64,000 nucleotides of DNA from Amborella trichopoda (Eukaryota; Streptophyta; Magnoliopsida; Amborellales; Amborellaceae): NCBI RefSeq assembly GCF_000471905.2, contig NW_006499436.1, positions 3,950,005 through 4,014,004 on the forward strand. The letters are read 5' to 3'. Position 1 is the first letter of the stretch. Every line of letters starts with the position of its first letter. The translations under genes were made by a program, and so were the position numbers. Below the pieces are notes generated by a model, which saw only the letters and a program-made list of their open reading frames with translations, was not told where the DNA came from and did not search any database. This document shows positions 11,831 to 22,849 of this stretch, piece after piece.

Positions 11831-13165
11831 GGCGCAGATACTTCTAAACTAATAAACTAAACCGATAAGATATTCATGTGTTTTGTGTGCTTAATCTTTT
11901 CTTGGTTTTTTACTTTGATATTTCACCTCTCTACTCTCTGTGTTTTCTTGTTGATTGCCCTTACACGCCCGTATGTATGTGATCGCCATTCTATGGATCT
12001 TTCGCATCAAAAGGTTAGTGTTTTGTTCTCCTTAAAGTTGCCTAAGTTTAGGGTTTGTTTTAAAACTGTTTAGGTTTAGGGCTTAGGGTCGCTTTATTGT
12101 TTAAAAATTGTATAGGTTTAGGGTCACTTTGCAACTCTAGTTGATCCAGTCAGATTCACTAGAAGCCTTTGTGGTTCATATTCATATCTCTTAGGGAACT
12201 CCCAACATTTTGTCTCCCAAGTAAGAGAAGAATGTCATAGAGCAAAATATTGCTCCTTCACCAAGAAAGACCTTGAAAGGCATAATGAGCAAATGTCCCA
12301 ATACCCTTAGAGGACATGATGATGTGAACCTTCCCAAAACCTTTAGGAGATGAAGTTTCAAAGATCTTTGCAACAAAAAACATCGCCTTTCAGGCAGCAT
12401 CCCTTGAAGAATTATACCAAAATGCTTTTCTATCCTTAGAGAAGAAGCTATGCAATCAAAAGAAATTTCTTTAGCAGATTGAAAAAACAATCAAGCTCTT
12501 AGGGTTCATGCCTGTGCTCGAAAGGATTTGCAGATTAAGTGCAAAGATGAGTCTCAGTGCTCATGCCCCACAAATAAGAAATCCCACTTCAAAAGGGAAA
12601 AGATTCCTGGGAAACACAGATGGAAATGGCTTTTAAAAAAGCAAAGAAAAGGATCAATGACAGGTGTTTCATCTGTAAGAAGAAATGGCACTATGCCAAA
12701 AATTGTTCCAGAAAGCCGAAAAGAAACAAGGTTCTTCACCAAGTTTCTTAATATATGTCAAATTGAGATGCAGACCTCGAGGCAATTTTTTCATTAGATG
12801 ATGAGACCTGCTCAGACTCTATCCTTGCAATTGGATACTCATTTGACCCAAACTCAGAGCTTGAGTTTGAAGAATTGTTTGCTTTAGAACTCCTTTCAAA
12901 TCCAGACCCTAAATTCAAAATCGCCCCCAAATACCAATTGCCATTTATCCATATTCCATGTCTTGCCAGAGAAATATTCCAAGCCAATCCTAGCCTTAAC
13001 CTTTTTCGATACTGAAGCATCAATATTAGTCTTAAATCTAGACCTTCTACCCCCAACCCTTTCGAAGCCTTATGACCAAACCTTCAGAGCCTCAAATGGT
13101 GAAAAATTCATGGATAACAAAATCAGTAAATCAGTCACCATGATATGTAATTTGACCAACCCTTT
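11831..13165 (+). mobile_element. FLO fragment: IR, CP with zinc knuckle, PR start
   Basis: Forward florendovirus-like fossil lying head to head with the reverse FLO fragment. Parts: intergenic/leader sequence 11,831-12,130 (telomere-like TTTAGGG motifs at 12,050-12,125), coat region 12,130-12,640, zinc knuckle about 12,658-12,717 (CFICKKKWHYAKNC), acidic stretch 12,740-12,900, start of protease to 13,165. Inverted copy at 52,160-50,160. It joins a different FLO lineage near 13,165. About ten breaks. Confidence 0.7.
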
Positions 13166-13960
13166 GAAACTGTCGTAAAAAAATGGCTAGCAAGATTGTA
13201 GTGGTATATTAAAAGATTGGATCGTAGCAATTGGGCCATGTAGACTACGAATTCTATATCTAGCCCCAGACTTTGAAACATTCATAGGATATGTTCATTC
13301 CCAATTTTTAGGACAAGCAGAACACCAGGTTGAAGAAGCCAGAAAATAATATCGTGCTTCGAAATGTTGCTCATTTAATAAGACTGATATTGAAATCCTT
13401 TAGAAACGAATGCTTAAATTTTTTTTCAAAATAGCCGGATTTGACAATACAAATGTCAAACAAACATTTGTAAGCTCCTTACCAAAACCCATAGTTGATG
13501 AAGTACCTAACATAATAAAATCCCTTAATCCACCCTAGAAGACACTACAATAGAACTATTCCTATCAGCCATAGAGGCCTTAAACGAGCAATGTGCTCAC
13601 AAAACAACTGCAAATAGAAACAAAAATCGTAAGAAAAAATCAACATTCAAACACCTCCACAAGAAAAATAAAAAGTGGAAATTCTTTAGAAAGAAAAAAT
13701 ATCGCAAAAAATCCACTGATCGATGTTCTATTTGCAATAAAAAGATCATTTTGCCAAAAATTCTCTCAAGAACAAAAAAAGAAAGATCTTATGCACCAAA
13801 TCTCTAAATCTATATCAGAAGATGATGCTGATATAGAATCGTTATTTTCATTAGATAATGAGATAAACGCCGAATCCATTTTACTGATGAAAAATGATTC
13901 AGATACTGAGTCAGATACTTTAGGATCAGAAATTTACAAAATGGAACCAATATTAGAAGG
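13165..13960 (+). pseudogene. FLO coat protein core and zinc-knuckle region
   Basis: Contains the FETFIGYVHSQFLGQAEHQ block, a QTFVSSLPKPIVDEVPNI block, a lysine-rich basic stretch and a degraded knuckle, then an acidic tail (SISEDDADIESLFSLDNE). The knuckle-then-acidic order is shared by all FLO copies here. Fossil. Confidence 0.7.
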
Positions 13961-13965
13961 GCAAG

Positions 13966-14462
13966 CTTTCTATGCTTTCCCTACAATATAAAACTTATAA
14001 ACCTCCCCTTATCCAACCGTTCATTTTGAATGGAGGGCTAAGATTTCCCTAATCACAATGTCACATCTCTACACTATTTTATTTTTAATCTATTTTCTAT
14101 AAACTATTTTGACACCAAAGTTTTGACGTCTAATCCTCTATTAAACTCGCACTAGCGAAAAATATAAAAACAATATTTCCAATAAAATAAAATGACCAAA
14201 ATACCCCTGAAAACAAGGATTTTGGTCATTATATTATATCGAAAAATTATTTTTAATATTTTTTATAAGTGCGCCTCAATGAGAAGATGGCACGTACCAA
14301 ATTTCATATTCATGCAATTTGTATAAAAAGCACTAAATAAAGTACTTTGAGACGTCAGATCTAAGATCAAACGGTGAGTGACTCTTCTGATCAAAATTGG
14401 ATGACTGGATGGTAGGGGAAGCATAGATCTTCTATGCTGTAGGGGAAGTATAGAGACCTTTC
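13966..14462 (+). mobile_element. MITE-like DNA transposon insertion
   Basis: About 490 bp of non-coding, AT-rich sequence interrupts the FLO unit between the acidic stretch and the protease; the copy at 22,310-22,400 runs straight through. Imperfect terminal inverted repeats: left TTTCTATGCTTTCCCTACA (13,967-13,985), right TGTAGGGGAAGTATAGAGA (14,438-14,456). A CTTTC direct repeat lies at 13,966-13,970 and 14,458-14,462, so a 5-bp target duplication is possible but not firm. It contains an internal palindromic pair around TGACCAAAAT/ATTTTGGTCA (14,192-14,235). No transposase. Superfamily not assigned. Confidence 0.45.
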
Positions 14463-14499
14463 CCATAATAGAAATGAGTTTTGTGTCAATTTTTGCACC

Positions 14500-14850
14500 C
14501 TTAGTATCCGTCCAAATAATCTCTAGAGAAAAAGAAGAACCCATAACAAGCATAGCTTTTTTTGACACAGGGGCAGCAGTAACAATATTAAACCCAGATA
14601 TCCTTTCAGAAAAGTATTGGAACCCTTATTATCAAACCTTCAAGGCAACAAATGGACAATATTTTAAAATCGCAAAAATAAGTGATCCAATAGCCATAAA
14701 ACTCTTCCCAGATTTCACCATCAAAACCAGAGTTTTTGGCTTCCATCTCCCAGGAAAAGATCTGCTTATAAGATATGATATCCTACATACAAACATGCCC
14801 TTGCTAGCTTGGACACAAAAAGAACTCAGTTACCGAGATAATTTGCTACC
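14500..14850 (+). pseudogene. FLO aspartic protease region
   Basis: Shows the DTG active-site block AFFDTGAAVTILN and a downstream YDILHTNMPLL block that parallels the ILG motif. It would cleave the viral polyprotein. It lies directly after the MITE-like insertion. Fossil, though this part reads openly. Confidence 0.75.
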
Positions 14851-15049
14851 CTAGACAAAAACACCAATTCTTTTTGAAACCTTGTCTGATATCCAATATA
14901 GAATTATAATCACATTGGGTGATGGATCTCATATAGAGTTTGCACAAAAAAATGCAACCATCCATTATGAAAAAACGAGAAATTCTTCATCTACCTACCT
15001 TTTAAGAAAAAAGAAAATATAAATCCCACAAAGCCAGCCATTTAGGCAT

Positions 15050-16260
15050 GAAACCCGACCATTTCCACCTTGTTGTACAAGAGCTGTCTCAACTAAAAGC
15101 ACAAGGCCTAATAGAAGACACCAATTCTCCATGGGTACGTGAAGCATTCTATGTCAACAAAAGAGCGGAGAAAAAACCAGGAAAATCAAGAATGGTTATC
15201 AATTGTTAACCGCTCAATAAATTCCTTGAAGAAGACAAATTCCCTTTACCTCATAAAACCTCTTTATTTCAAAATCTTACCCAAGCAAAGTAATTTCAAA
15301 ATTTGATTTGAAAGCTGGCTTTTTGCAATTAGGGATACACCCAGAAGAACAATACAAATAGTTTTTGTATTCCAAACCGCCATTATCAATGGACTATCAT
15401 GTCATTCGGTTTAAATAATGCACCATCACAATTTCCAAAAACAATGCTTGCTATTTGTCAACCATTATTAGCTAATATATGTTAAGCTATATTGACGATA
15501 TATTACTATTTTCAAAAGATAGATTCTCATGGGCACCTCCTTTTCCAGTTCCATGAGATGGTGCAAAATTATGAAAAAAGATGAATGGACAATTAGGAAA
15601 ATCTGAACTTGACTTCCTTGGAATGAAAATCACCTACAACCCCATATTGCACAAACCCTTGATTTTCCTGACGTCCTAAATTCCATAAAACAAGCTCAAC
15701 AATTATTTAGGAATAGTTAATACGTGTCAAATTTAATATCCAAACTTAGTGAATACACTATCAATTTATTCCCACAACTCAAAAAAGATCCATTCCGATG
15801 GACTTCATTCCAAACCAAAGTTATCCAAGAACTTAAGACTTTAGCAATGAAGCTTCCACCTCTACAAATTCCATCACATGGAATAAGAATTCTTTAGACA
15901 GATGCTAGTGATGAACAATCGACAATAGTTTTATATGAAGAGATTGATGGAGAAAGATATGTTTGTGCAGACAAGAGTAGTGTGTTCAAGCCATCGGAAT
16001 AGCACTTCAATTCAACGTTCAAAGAAATTTTAGCAGTCAAAAGTGGCATTGAGAAGTTCCAATTTTACTCTGCAGGATACCATTTTAAAGTTGAAATAGG
16101 TATGTTTGCATTTCCAAGAATGCTCGAAATTAGGCAAAAGATATTACCACACAACCAATTACTCAAATGGGCCAATGGGTTTTACATAATGGTCATTTGA
16201 AGTAAAATACATCAAGGACATCAACAACTTCTTTGCACATTTCTTGTCAAGAACAAAAAA
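15050..16260 (+). pseudogene. FLO reverse transcriptase and RNase H
   Basis: RT blocks KFDLKAGFLQLGIHPEEQ, MSFGLNNAPSQF and a YIDDILLFSKD-like site are visible in pieces (15,300-15,530). RNase H has a QTDASDEQ block near 15,897-15,920. Family order is preserved. Fossil, many breaks. Confidence 0.75.
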
Positions 16261-16690
16261 GAACTCTATCAAACCTCCTTGCAGATCTTGTCAAAGACAA
16301 AAAGCAAATTCTACTAGTTCTTTGCAAACCAAAAGCAGAAAGTCCCTTTGCTTTATCCCTTGTGTACATGTTTTCTCCAGAATCATCCAATCAAGATCCT
16401 CCACCACCCAAGCCAATAACTATGCTTGACATACCACCATATATAGAAGAAGAAACCATCCTAAAAACAGTCTTTGAAGCCAGAAAGAAAAAACATGCAT
16501 ATATCCATCTACGCACTACTTTTGAAAGAAATGGAATATCCTTCCCAAGAATAAAACTCCACCATGATTAGTCTTTCCTTGTCTTTCAGATACATTACCC
16601 ACGAGACTTCCCTAAAGGTGCACTATAACTATTTTGGTACTGGTTAGAAAATATTGTTTAGGATTCCAATTTTATGCCTGACTTATAGCT
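16260..16690 (+). pseudogene. FLO C-terminal domain of unknown function (partial)
   Basis: After RNase H a proline-rich stretch (SSNQDPPPPKPITMLDIPPY) leads to EEETILKTVFEARKKKHAY. The same domain is longer in the copies at 24,115-24,960 and 17,850-17,020. Function unknown. It ends at a tail-to-tail junction. Confidence 0.6.
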
Positions 16691-17020
16691 TTGCAGTACC
16701 TTTGCGTGATAGAGTTAGGGATTCACTGACAAATCTTTCATGATATGACTCATCACTGACAAAGCTTACATGACATGACTCATGATTGACAAAGCTTACA
16801 TGACATGACTCATGACTGATAAAGCTTACATGACATGACTCATCATTGACAAAGTTTACATGACTTATTACTGACAAAGCTTACATGATAGACATGAGGT
16901 GACATGACTCAACACTTACATGACATGACTCAATACTGACAAAGTAAAAGATTCATTGACATAGCATGATTCGTAGTTGACTAGTAGGTGTCTGAGAACT
17001 CGAACAATTCTTCATCCGAC
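16690..17020 (-). repeat. 30-bp tandem repeats at the FLO 3' end (reverse copy)
   Basis: About six imperfect copies of a 30-bp unit (TGACAAAGCTTACATGACAT followed by GACTCATGAT) at about 16,729-16,905, then decayed copies. On the minus strand they form a 10-residue repeat (SCHVSFVNHE-like), an accident of the 30-bp period. Counterpart at 25,040-25,300. Confidence 0.75.
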
Positions 17021-17850
17021 GAGTTGTTGCTCAAGTTTTTGAGTCTTTCATTCTTCAGATCATCTGCTGTAATAGCTGAATAAGTGTTCCTGTAACTGTT
17101 CCATTATTGGGTGCTGTATATTGTCCCAATGATTTTCGATATTATGGAGTATTAATTCTTGTGGGATAGTTCCTCGATCAATGTTGTTTGGTGATGCACA
17201 TTCTAACTTTATATTCCTGAAATTCTTGTTCATGGAGGTTGTCTACCATATTATAATTTTTAAAACTGAGAACTTGCATTTGAGTGTAATGGACAAGATA
17301 TTGGTTTTGTTGTTCTTCAGAGGGATGCACAAGGTTGTAAGTTATGAAGTCTGTTGGACGGTGTAGGTGAACAATATGTATTTGTTTAGATGGGGTGTTA
17401 GTAGTTCTTGCCATTGTTGTATTGTTTTGAATTTGAGGAGGATTTTGACAAGATACATTTCAGGAGGAATATTTGAAATTTGAGTGTAGCTCACAACATA
17501 TTGGTAGAGGGTTAAGGCATAAGATTAGAAACGTAAATGATATTTTTCTAACCATTATACCAAAATAGGCACAATGCTTCGTGAGGGAAGTCTTGAGGGT
17601 AGTGTATCTGAAAGTGGAAGAGGAAAGGATAATCAGGGTGCAGTTTTAGTCCTGAGAAAGCACAACGCATGTTTCTTTCTTCTGGCTTCAAGGACTGTTT
17701 CTAGGATGATTTCCTGTATATTTGGTGGTATGTCAGCATATTGGTTTTCTTGGGTAGTGGAGGTTCTGGGTTTGGTGGTTCTGCTTAGAATATGTATATT
17801 AGGGGTAAGGAAAAAGGAGTTATTCGCTTTGGTTTGCTAAGGACTGCCGA
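17020..17850 (-). pseudogene. FLO C-terminal domain, reverse arm
   Basis: The minus-strand frame holds HRPTDFITYNLVHPSEEQQ, HYTQMQVLSFKNYN and NLHEQEFQEYKVRM, all repeated at 24,560-24,750 on the plus strand. It lies after RNase H; no known fold recognised. Fossil. Confidence 0.6.
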
Positions 17851-18788
17851 GAGTTTTGCTACAAGGCTTGTTAGGTTGTTTTTTCTTTTTTGTTCTTCGC
17901 AAGAAATCTGCAAGGAAGATATTGGTCCCTTGATATGTTTTACCTCAAATGACCATTGTGTAAACCAATTGGCCCATTTGAGTAATTGACTGTTTGGTAA
18001 TATGTTTTGGTTGAATTTGAGCATCCTTGGGATTGAGGCTATGTCTATTTCAATATTGAAATGGTATCTTGTGAGATGAAATTGGAACTTTTCAAAGCCT
18101 CGCTTTATTGCCAGTATTTCCTTGAATGTCGAGTGGTAATGCATTTTTTGTTGGTTTGAAAATGCCGCTCTTGTATGCACACACAAGTCTTTTACCTGCA
18201 ATTTCTTCATATAGCACTGCTGCCCACTGTTCATCACTAGCATCTATTTGAAGAATTCTGGTTCCATCTGATGGGATTTGAGAGGTGGAAGCGTTATTGT
18301 TAAAATCTTAAGTTCTTGGACAGCTTTGGTTTGGACGGAAGTCCATGGAGGGGGGTTTTTTTTGAGTTGTGGGAATAAATGGATAGTATATTGATTTAGT
18401 TTGTGTATAAAATCTGAAATGTAATTTACAATTCTTAATAATTGTTGGACATGTTTTTTGGAGTTTAGAACATCTAGGAAATCAAGTAGTGTTTGTGCAA
18501 CTTGTGGTTGTAGGTGGTACTGGCCATTTGAAATTTTCATTCAAAGAAATTCAATTTCAGATTTTCCTAATTGCATCTTTTCTCGGATAACATGATCCTA
18601 TAGTTTTGAACAATCTCATGGAATTGGGTAAGAAGATGACCATGGGTCTTCATATCTTTTGAAAACATAAATATGTCATCGATATAAATTAACATAATTG
18701 ACAGCAAAGGTTGGAAAATAGTGACCATGGTTTATTGAAATTGTAATGGTGCATGTTTTAGGCCAAATGGCATTACAGTCCATTGACC
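17850..18788 (-). pseudogene. FLO RT 3' part and RNase H, reverse arm
   Basis: Minus-strand blocks: NGQYHLQPQVAQTLLDFLD, IHLFPQLKKNPPPWTSVQTK, the RNase H stretch FKEILAIKRGFEKFQFHL and KWANWFTQWSFEVKHIKG. These match 23,430-24,050 on the plus strand. Fossil. Confidence 0.75.
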
Positions 18789-19650
18789 AATTCTTCCAAA
18801 CCTCTGCTTTTGACCAATATCAGATACCTGCTACAGGGGAAGAACAACTCCTTACCTTAAGTTGACTTGAACATCTACCTACCCTTGAAAATGAAAACTA
18901 TTCTCATATCCACTTCGGAGCCATAAGACTTGCTTTAACATTTCATGGAAGAGATTGCCTTCCAGTCTCATCCATAATAGCTCTACTTGATACAAGATTT
19001 TTAAAATATGAACATGCCTGCATAGCTACTATTTCAACCACCTTAAATTGTGGAACAATATTCATAACTCTATTCCCAAATTTCACTATGACTCCAACAT
19101 ACCCAAACATGCTGAAAGTTTTAAAATTGCAAATACGGTACGCCAGAACCCGAATGGTTTCAGATTCTCATATTGAGATCCTTCAGTACCAAATGGCCTA
19201 TAGGGTCCAAAACCATGCACTACAACTACGCATCCCAAAAGAACTTAACCCAAATAAAGCTCTATTTATCAATCTAAGTGAAACAGGAGCACCCTATCAC
19301 ACTTCTGTTCCAAAGCAAATTCCTAAAGAGGAATTGCTACAGCTTCTCCCTAAGAGAATTTGTTGAAATATATGTTGCCATGGAAGACGGATCTATAGAA
19401 ATCAGATTCTTGACAAATCTCCCAATAAATCCTACACAATCAATATTCCCAACAATGATGATAACCCTAATTATAGCCTTCCAAAGTGATAGATCCCACC
19501 CCCATCTATGAAGGAAAAACAAAAGATGGCCACGAACCTTTTGCTTTTTGCGAATGCTCTAGGTGTATCCAAGACCAATTTGATTTAATGGACGAAGATA
19601 TGAATAAGCCTCCAAAGAAAAATACCAAAAAGAAATCTAAGGAACAACAA
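18788..19650 (+). pseudogene. FLO movement protein
   Basis: Blocks: SHIHFGAIRLALTFHGRD, DTRFLKYEHACIATISTTLN, YRVQNHALQLRIPKELNPNK, and the EIRFLTNLPINPTQSIFP block that closes the MP. 30K superfamily. The first residues sit exactly at the head-to-head centre. Fossil, several breaks. Confidence 0.8.
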
Positions 19651-21300
19651 CTTAGGGAATGATACAAACATGGAGATCCCACTGTAGGGACTCTCAGTGA
19701 ACCAACAGGAAGATATGAATTCCCAATAATATGGAAATCCCACCTCCACCCAACCAAATGGCACGACAGAAGAATGCCACCCACCCTACCAGCCACCAAA
19801 ACCGCCATTAACACCTACCCCACCTTTAATATCATACTACCAAGAAGCTTTAAAATTTATTGAGCCGCAGCAAAAGATTGAAGCCCCGTAGCCCAAAGAA
19901 TGTTATATGTTTGACCCCTTCTCTTCAAATTATGCAGACCAATTCCCCCCATTAAAAACTTTTGAAATTCCAGCGGGAGTCTATTTTCACACATGGAAAA
20001 TTAGGAAAAATCCCAATGTAAATGGCCAAGGTCAAAACCATACATCAGCAGCCAAGGCGGCCTTAAATTGGCAATTTGAAAATGCCCACATCCAAAATAA
20101 AGCCTTAGTACAAATCCTAGAAAACTAGAAATCGCAAACCACAAAACTAGATTCTGTACAAAAAATGTTAGGTATTTCTGTCCAAAATCTTCATGAACAG
20201 TTGCTTGAAATATCATCAGCCAAATATCATGAAGACCTTCAAAAGGCAAACAAGTTGCTAGTTCTCAAAGAAGAAGACAAAAGAAATCTCGAAGCCCAAT
20301 TATGAACAATAGAAAAAGGTCTAATCCCTCTACCTAAACCCGAAAAATTAGGCAGCTTTAAAACTTTCTTTAACAGTCCAACACCCGTATTACTAACATT
20401 AAATGTTCCTAAAACCAATTATATGCAACCCCTAAATCCATTAAAACCCTCTTCATCATATACACCCTTTGACCCTTCGTTTTACAAAACCATTTCATCA
20501 CCAGGAAGACTGAGAACCCGACCGAAAACACCAAAAAAAACCAAAACAACAAGAAATAAAAGAAGCAGCAAAATTCCCATCATCCAGTAACCGAGAAAAG
20601 TCAACAGTCAGAACAATAGAATATGAAAACCCTATTTAGGCCTTCCTAGAAAATCATGTTACTCAAGAAAGCAAACTAGAAATAAAAATTGTTGACGGCC
20701 TATCTATGATAATTCAGGTTCTGAAGAATCACTAAATAGTTCTTCAAAGGAATCCATAGAGAGTTTTATAACAGAAACATTTACTGAATCGTCACCAACA
20801 TATAATATTTTCTTAATGGATGGAAATCAGCCATATCCCCATTTCGTAGACCATAATCCCCAATTCCCGAACCCAAATCAGCAACCACTGCCAATCCCGA
20901 AAACCAGGATGAGGAAATGTTCTTCGATGAAAGTGTATATCCCATTTAAGATAAAAAGAAATTATTTACAATTGATGGCATCCTTTCAAGCCAATATAAA
21001 GAACGATTTGACGATATGTACTCTTGGTGCTAGGTAGGATTGTTTGATCAACCTCTTGAAATTGTCATAAAAAATGCCTAGCAAGATGTATTGGTATATT
21101 ACGAGATTGGATAGTGGCAATTGGCCCATTCAGACAAAGAATCCTATATCAAGCCCCAGATCTTGAAACTTTCATAGGATATGTTCATTCCCAATTTCTA
21201 GGACAAGCAGAACACCAAGTAGAACAAGCCAGGAAAGAGTATCATGCTTCAAAATGTTGCTCATTCAATAAAAAAGATATCGAAATCCATTATAAACGAA

Positions 21301-21640
21301 GGGTGCGCGAAATATGGTTTAAATATTGGAAAGTTTTGTGATGGCCTTAAATTATATTTTTACCTTTAGTTATAAAATTTAAAGCTTCAAAAATAGTGTA
21401 GATCGAGTAGATCTATGAAAACTTGAAAATCTTGAAAATTGACGGTTCAAAAATGCTTTACAAGTTGCACTATTTCCAAAACTTGAAATCAATTTTTTTC
21501 TCATGTCCATGCATATTAATGTCGAGATGATGAATTTGATGATATTTGGGCAACAAAACAACCTCTTCTAGTGAAAGTTTTGAGGTAGGCTCTAATTTGA
21601 TTGTTTAGTGCTTAAGCTCATAACTTTTCCCATCAACGAA
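21301..21640 (+). mobile_element. 334-bp insertion with 6-bp direct repeat, class unknown
   Basis: Non-viral sequence splits the FLO coat core; the copy near 13,400 is uninterrupted. AACGAA occurs directly before the insertion (21,295-21,300) and at its end (21,635-21,640), like a 6-bp target-site duplication. It starts GGGTGCGCGA and ends TTTTCCCATC; I see no clear terminal inverted repeats, no poly(A) tail and no ORF of note. It could be a non-autonomous DNA transposon. Confidence 0.45.
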
Positions 21641-21844
21641 TGCTTGAAAACGTTATCAAAATAGGCGGGTTTGACAATGCAAATGTCAAGCAAACATTTG
21701 TAAGCTTCTTGTCAAAACCCATAGTTGACGAAATACCTAAAATAATAAAAGACAGTTACTCTACCCTAGAAGACACCACAGTAGGATAATTATACCAATT
21801 AGCCATAGAAGCTTCAGACCGACCATGTTCTCACAAACAGTTTA

Positions 21845-21975
21845 TAGAAAATTTCGGAGAACTCGGCTTCAAATTTAGGATTAGCTTGCAACCTGCCAAA
21901 TCTTAAAATAAAATGTTCACCTGAAAGTAGTTGAGTATTGTACTATGAAGTACTCAAAAGAATGAAACCACAAAA
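21845..21975 (+). other. Short unexplained insertion in FLO coat region
   Basis: About 110-130 bp here have no counterpart in the homologous stretch near 13,600-13,625. It contains a short ATGAAACCACAAA direct repeat (around 21,964-21,990). Ends are not sharp and no element type is recognised. Confidence 0.3.
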
Positions 21976-22369
21976 ATGAAACCACAAACACAAGTATCGT
22001 AAGAAAAAATCAAAATTTAAAAACCTCCACAAGAAAACAAAAAATGGAAGTTTTTTCGAAAGAAAAAGTATCACAAGAAATCCAATGATCGATGTTTTAT
22101 TTGCAACAAAAAAGGGGCATTTTGCCAAGAAATGCCCCAAAAAGAAGAAAAGAAAATACCTAGTACCCCAAATCTCTAAATATATGGCTGTTATTGATGC
22201 CGATATAGAATCAGTATTTTCATTAGATGATGACTTAAATTCAGAATCTATCTTATTAATGAAAGATGACTCCGATATTGTTTCAAGCCCCTCAGATTCA
22301 GAAGTCTACAGAATTGAGCCAATATTGGCCATAAATTCCTTAGAAATTACCGCACCTTTAGCTCCAGTA

Positions 22370-22690
22370 AAAATAATTCCTAAAGAAAAAGAAAAACCCA
22401 TAACAGTCATAGCCTTTTTCGATACAGGAGTAGTAGTAACCATCATAAACCTTGATATCCTCTCAGAAAAATATTTTAACCCACATAATGAAGCCTTCAA
22501 AGCGGCAAATGTCTAGAAATTCAAAGTCACAAAAATTAGTGATCCAATTGCCATTATGCTCTTCTCAAATTTTACCATTAAAACCCGAGTTTTAGGTTCC
22601 TATCTCCCAGGAAAGGATCTGCTTAGGATATGACGTACTGCATACAAGAATGCCCATGATAGGATGGACACAAGAAGGTCTCAAATACCA
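22370..22690 (+). pseudogene. FLO aspartic protease
   Basis: DTG site in VIAFFDTGVVVTIINLDILS, then KISDPIAI-like and GKDLL blocks. Located between the acidic tail of the coat region and RT. Fossil. Confidence 0.75.
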
Positions 22691-22849
22691 AGAAAATTTG
22701 CTATCCTGGACTCGAACACCAAATTTTTATCTTTTTGAAACCTTATCAGATATTAAGTCCAGAATCATAGGCACATCTTATGCTGAATGACACATAAAAT
22801 TTGCACAGAAATGCGACCATCCTCTATGGAAAAACCAGAGATTCTTTAT

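Larger units (their letters stand above)
13165..16690 (+). mobile_element. FLO fragment: CP, PR, RT, RH, C-terminal domain, with MITE-like insertion
   Basis: Florendovirus-like fossil. Parts: coat core 13,165-13,600 (FIGYVHSQFLGQAEHQVE), basic and zinc-knuckle part 13,600-13,780, acidic stretch 13,800-13,960, protease 14,500-14,850 (AFFDTGAAVTILNPDILS), RT 15,050-15,720, RNase H 15,760-16,260, C-terminal domain 16,260-16,690. It matches 21,050-24,400 block for block, except for the insertion at 13,966-14,462. More than ten breaks. It meets the next FLO copy tail to tail at about 16,690. Confidence 0.8.
16690..18788 (-). mobile_element. FLO reverse arm of head-to-head pair (RT to 3' end)
   Basis: Minus-strand florendovirus-like fossil: partial RT 18,788-18,450, connection and RNase H 18,450-17,850, C-terminal domain 17,850-17,020, intergenic repeats 17,020-16,690. 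It begins abruptly inside RT at the centre near 18,788, where the forward arm begins with MP. It is the inverted counterpart of 23,180-25,310. Several breaks; long stretches of RNase H and the C-terminal domain remain open. Confidence 0.8.
19650..22138 (+). pseudogene. FLO coat region through zinc knuckle
   Basis: Starts with a proline-rich stretch and HTWKIRKNPNVNGQGQN, then a helical AKYHEDLQKANKLLVLKE block and a proline/asparagine-rich part (NPQFPNPNQQPLPIPK). The coat core follows with FIGYVHSQFLGQAEHQVEQA and ends in a basic stretch with CFICNKKGHFAKKCP. The knuckle binds the pregenomic RNA in this family. Interrupted by a 334-bp insertion. Fossil. Confidence 0.75.

Noticed and set aside
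16683-16877. Ten-residue repeat peptide (SCHVSFVNHE type)
   Set aside because: Produced by the 30-bp DNA repeat in a viral intergenic region; no independent evidence of coding.
16729-16905. CRISPR-like array
   Set aside because: Units are contiguous 30-bp tandem copies without unique spacers, and the context is a plant genome.
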